Shown here: piece by piece, positions 60,211-64,000 of the stretch | Layout: every line of letters begins with the position of its first letter | Numbering within the stretch: the first letter of the stretch is position 1 | Source of the DNA: Phytophthora quininea | Taxonomy: Eukaryota > Oomycota > Peronosporomycetes > Peronosporales > Peronosporaceae | DNA: 64,000 nucleotides | Assembly: GCA_011947345.1 (NCBI GenBank) | Contig: JAAVTG010000746.1 | Span: 1-64,000, forward strand | Direction: 5' to 3' | Notes under the pieces: generated by a model | Databases searched by the model: none | What the model was told of the DNA's origin: nothing | Seen by the model: only the letters and a program-made list of their open reading frames with translations | Program-made: the position numbers and the translations under genes

Positions 60211-61705
60211 TCATCTCTCCTGCTGCTCAGAGGGAAGCGTCAGTGATGCGTATAAGGATTGTAGCTGCCTCCCCAGTCCTGCTTGTTGTTGCTGTAGCTG
60301 CTGGTTTCGATTTTGAAGATCACCCGACAATAGCGGGAAGGTCGACGACAACGACAACATGGAGCTGCTCGAAGTCGTCGGTAGCGGTGGTGAAGCTGGA
60401 CCGTCCGACACAACTGTGCCAGCTGAACTGTGAGACCCCGACGCAGTGTTAGCCTGCTGAGATAGCAGTTTCTGCTGCTTTTTGTTCTCGTATCGGCGAC
60501 GACAGCGTTCCCGTTCCTTCATCCGCTGCTCTTCAGACGCATTTTTGCGTCTCTTTCGACTGCGTTCTGCCTCTCTTTGGCGTTGTTCGTCTGTCGCATG
60601 AAGACGTCTCTCACGCGAGCGCTTCATTTCTCGTTCGCGAGCTTCAGGTGAGGCTTCCGCTCGACGTTTGCGGCTTCGAACACGCTCATCAGCACCCTGC
60701 TTTTTCGAGCTCGTCGTTCTGCATCTCCTTGTCGTTGCGCAGGGGTTTGTTGCTCTCGCCGCCTCTTACTGCGTTGCGCCTCAGCCTGTCTTGCCTCAGG
60801 AGTGGCTCGCAGCCGGCGAAGGCGACTCCGTTCAGCTTCCTGTTGCCTCTGCGTTGAAGGTGACGTCCCCGTCTCACTACTCGAGCCTGACGACCCCGCC
60901 AGAACAAATGCTGCTGAAGCAATCGCAAAGGCAGTGCTATCGCTCTGCGTATTAGTTGCCCAATCTCCAGCCAGGCCAAAGCCGCTTGGTGGCGACAGGC
61001 CCGCTGCTCTCGGATGACCCGCAAAGCTGTCGATCGCAGGCGCCGACCGCATAAAGTCGTTGTAGGCTGCTACATGACTTTGTCGGAGATGCACAAAGGC
61101 CTGTCGTCGCCCCAGTTCGTTCGGTTCGAACGCGTGGGGCATGTCGCTTGACTTCCGAGCACTCTTGCAGCTGGAAGTAGGCAAAATATCGTCAACTACA
61201 ACAGAAAATATTGTTCAACAAGAAGCTTAAACTTTACAGTCGACAGGACCAGCACTCGCGCTCTGCGATCTCGCCCCACTTGTTGTCCTGCATGGAAATC
61301 TTTAACAAAACGTTAAGTAAAACATAAAAAGCAATATGTATCATCTCGGCAAACTCACCATGCGTTTTTCAGTCGATTTGAGCTGCCCGAACCAGGCCAT
61401 GGCATCTTTCTTCCGTCGCGGGCCGAACCGCACTCGTTGGTTCTCCTCCTCCGAGCAGCCGTTGAAGCGGTACAACACATTCTTCAAATGACACGTCTTG
61501 AAGTGCGTCACGAAATACCTGTGAGGAATAAATAAAATAAATATTTTGTTTGCTACAAACGTTTGGCAGAGCAGTCGTCACCTCGGATGCCGTAGAAAGT
61601 CAAAGAAAAGTTTTCGTTGCACTGCTCGCAGCGGATGAGGTTGGCTCGGATGCGGTCGAAGTGCGCGTCGATGGGCAGCGCCGCAGCGGCCGCAGGCGTC
61701 TGCAT
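60211..61705 (-). CDS. STPRR-repeat zinc-finger protein, multi-exon
   Basis: Exon 1 (start 61,705) encodes a Cys pair (IRCEQCNENFSLTFYGI). Exon 2 gives HFKTCHLKN, completing a C2HC-type finger, then RFGPRRKKDAMAWFGQLKS. Splice sites: exon 1 ends about 61,582, exon 2 61,518-61,359, exon 3 61,287-61,238, exon 4 from 61,195. Exon 4 ends in about five 20-24-aa basic repeats (ATPEARQAEAQRSKRRRE, ATDEQRQREAERSRKRRKN, ASEEQRMKERERCRRRYEN). This STPRR-like repeat is found in plant, fungal and oomycete proteins. Small frame conflicts at exon 2, exon 4 and near 60,640. DNA binding is inferred. Confidence 0.55.
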
Positions 61706-62323
61706 GGCTGCGGGGATCTCTCCAAGAGCGGGAGCCCGAGAAGCCGAAGCCCAGCGAGTTCCGCTTGAAGCCCACTGAGTTCTGCATGAAGCCCAGCGAG
61801 TTCCGCTAGTTGGTCAAGTTTTTCACTTGACGAGTGGCACAAGAATTATTGGCAGCATAACAATACAATCCTCAAAGTGTTGTGCTTGCATTTCTTTTAC
61901 CAACATAAACTATAGTGAGGCTTTCACAATGGTCCGCTGCTTGATAAATTGGCAGCAGCACGTCGAAAGTCGACGAACGTTGATCGTCTTTACTGAAGAA
62001 GTTGCCTCATTTCAACGTGGCTCTAGAGTTTGGCATCGTTGGCATGTTGCAGTGGCCATCAAAGCCCTTGCTTGCTCGAATACCCATATCAACGTATACC
62101 TTATCCTGTAGTTTCTTCCAGCGACAGGCACAAGAATTTCGCGAGCTTGCGCGTCCTCAAAGAGATTTCCGTACAGCACTTTCCCTCCACTGAAAATAAT
62201 GCCAAATACGTTGAAGACTTAGCCTTTCAGCCAGGAAAACTTGAAGCTGAAATCGGCACCTGAAAGCAAACGTTGGTAGATGTCAGCTACCCCCAAAAAC
62301 AAAAAAACACTCCTCTGAGCTTA
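61706..62323. other. Intergenic
   Basis: No gene recognised. Short tandem GAAGCCCAGCGAGTTCCGCT-like copies occur at 61,750-61,810 (three degenerate 20-nt units). Confidence 0.4.
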
Positions 62324-64000
62324 CTACAACTCACCGTTGTGCTCCAATGAATTCTGGATCGTGTAGCATATCCAGAGGAACAGGTTCGACTGCACCATTT
62401 TCCAACTCTTATCCAACACGAAGGAAAGCAGGTGCAGCATCGAAATGCCGAGCATCCGCTGGATCAAGTACCCAAAGATGAACATCAAAAGCAGCTCGAG
62501 AAATCCATACATGATCACACTGCCGAGTTTGTCTCCTGGACCCGAGTCGACGAACGACTGGATTTCAGGGTAGTAGTCGCGATTCGGAAAGTAAAACATT
62601 CCCAGCGTGTACATGGCTGCACAATACACACGAAATTGTCAGCAGCTGAATCGATAAGCTCAATAATTGTGCTACTCACTGTAGATAAAGGGGACGATGA
62701 CTTTGGTGTACACGACAAGGATGATGAACTCTGTCGTAAAGAGCACTCGCGCGCTCTTCTGGACAAATTGTTTCCGCTCTTTAGGCGAAAAATATTGGCG
62801 ATGGTCTTGTTTGCCTGAAGTAATTGTAAAGAAGATTTGGCAGACGCAGGAAGTGTAGGAAGCGACACGTTGGCCGGCTCGACGGGAATTATTTGCCTTC
62901 CAGCTGAAACGGAATGTCGATGTGAGCGGATATTTGCTACTGTAATACCACCCAAGCGCTTTAGAGCCGTAAAGGAGCTGTAGCGACGTTGAGCTAGACT
63001 TTCGAGAGCTTCGGGGTCCTTTTCAATGATGTGCAAAGCAATGGCGACAAAATTTGCAGCTTTTAACGGATGCCCTGGCGGTATTTTCCGCCGTAAAGTA
63101 TTGACTCGCATGAGATCGGTGATGTCCGACACGGACACCCCGCCGAGGACGACATCCAGCGCAACTATTTGCAAGATGGTGATAACGGACCGAGAGTTTT
63201 GCATCGTGCTGGACACGTACAGCGCGTTGAAAACGTCCACGTTGAAGATCATAATCTGTGGCATCAAGTCATATTTTCTCCCTAGGCAGGAGCTGATCCA
63301 GTTCTTGGCAATAATTTTGATGACAGGAAGCAACATCACATAGAACTTTTGCTCTAGTGTTCCCACTTGAATGAAGCCATAGAGATAAGCAGGATAGACA
63401 AATGTCAGCAATACTTGTAAAATAAGTACCACGATGGCCTGCAACAATTCCTTCAGTAGCGCTGGATCTCGTCGCAGTACGCGACCGAAAAATACCACGA
63501 AGCAAATCACCAAACAGACAAACCACACTGGAACCCCACGACCAAAGCGAACGGAAGAGGGAACCCAATAAGACTGGACATAGCCGTCATAAATCTAATT
63601 GTACCGGCACTTGAGAGTATGGGCATTGCAACCACTTGGAAGGAGTTAATGTGCAGACCAGGCACGCTGATTCGAAATTGCTCCAGGATCACACGCGTCA
63701 TGAGCGCGATCGTTAAAAATCTCGACCCCAAAACAAGAAATTTGCAGCTGAACCAGCTGTAGGTGATGCTAATGGGGCGGCATCGATCAATGTGAGGATA
63801 AACAAGCATGGGAATGGCGACACAATACTGACGAGAATCGCCCGTCGACGAGAAGTTGTGCGTCTGTACTTGAGTAGATGGCGCATCCGTTCGGCTGAGT
63901 AATGACCGCGAAGTTCTACCTGGAAAGTCGACATGAATTTGTGCGCTCGGTGCACGACATACCGAACGTTTTCCTGCATTTGATTCTCCAGTAAGCTCGC
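62324..64000 (-). CDS. Multi-pass membrane protein, continues beyond the right edge
   Basis: Minus-strand gene entering from the right. Segments in several frames give at least eight hydrophobic helices: ILVSIVSPFPCLFILTLID, AMSSLIGFPLPFALVVGFQ, FVCLVICFVVFFGRVL, ELLQAIVVLILQVLLTFV and, in the last exon, MYGFLELLLMFIFGYLIQ. A soluble loop with HPLKAANFVAIALHIIEKD lies between. An intron is likely at 62,688-62,627 (GTGAGT donor, TGTGCAG acceptor). It has the same general layout as the protein at 28,947-30,433. Frame changes near 63,790, 63,520 and 62,770. Function unknown. Confidence 0.6.

Noticed and set aside
1..64000. tRNA or rRNA genes
   Set aside because: No cloverleaf or rRNA-like conserved stretch was recognised by eye; short RNAs could still be missed.

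Overview
The window looks like nuclear DNA of a plant-pathogenic oomycete of the Phytophthora type. The evidence is a cluster of secreted RxLR-dEER effector genes with a WY-like C-terminal motif, a WLGC-domain leucine-rich protein, Crinkler-like fragments, short GT-AG introns of 55-80 nt, and chromodomain Ty3/gypsy and tyrosine-recombinase retrotransposons of the kinds common in that lineage. Host genes are GC-rich. The first 16.4 kb is clearly AT-richer.

Layout. (1) 1 to about 16,631: most of an integrated Polinton/Maverick-type virus. It carries a protein-primed DNA polymerase B with an HNH-like insert, a chromodomain integrase, small zinc-ribbon proteins, a conserved large late protein, a fibre-like protein with an S74 chaperone domain, a packaging ATPase, a penton protein, a basic internal protein, an adenain-like protease, a double-jelly-roll major capsid protein and an exonuclease-X-C-like protein. 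The left end lies outside the window. (2) 16.6-28.9 kb: six RxLR paralogues, four of them truncated or broken in this sequence. The first begins exactly where the viral element ends, so the element probably split that gene. A complete Ngaro/PAT-like tyrosine-recombinase retrotransposon (19,823-25,660) with A1-ORFs-B1-A2-B2 termini sits inside the cluster. (3) 28.9-33.4 kb: a multi-pass membrane protein gene, a decayed Fanzor (eukaryotic TnpB-like RNA-guided nuclease) on the minus strand, and a tryptophan-synthase-beta-like fragment. (4) 33,377-39,410: a young Ty3/gypsy chromovirus with near-identical LTRs and a GTGCG target duplication, inserted into a host coding region. (5) 39.7-64 kb: host genes. 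These are a WLGC protein, a SWEET fragment, an atypical glutathione peroxidase, two Crinkler-like fragments, a CDF zinc transporter, a COPI-associated membrane protein, MCM2, a KIF-binding protein, a coiled-coil protein, an HTH-UPRTase-like fusion, a 5'-truncated LINE, an STPRR-repeat zinc-finger protein, and a multi-pass membrane protein running off the right edge.

A general caution: single-base frameshifts, several at homopolymers, interrupt nearly every long gene here, including the CDF transporter, MCM2 exon 1 and the LTR element whose LTRs differ by one base. Many are therefore probably sequence errors rather than real decay. I mark genes as pseudogenes only where truncation, nonsense codons or loss of domains add to the frameshifts.
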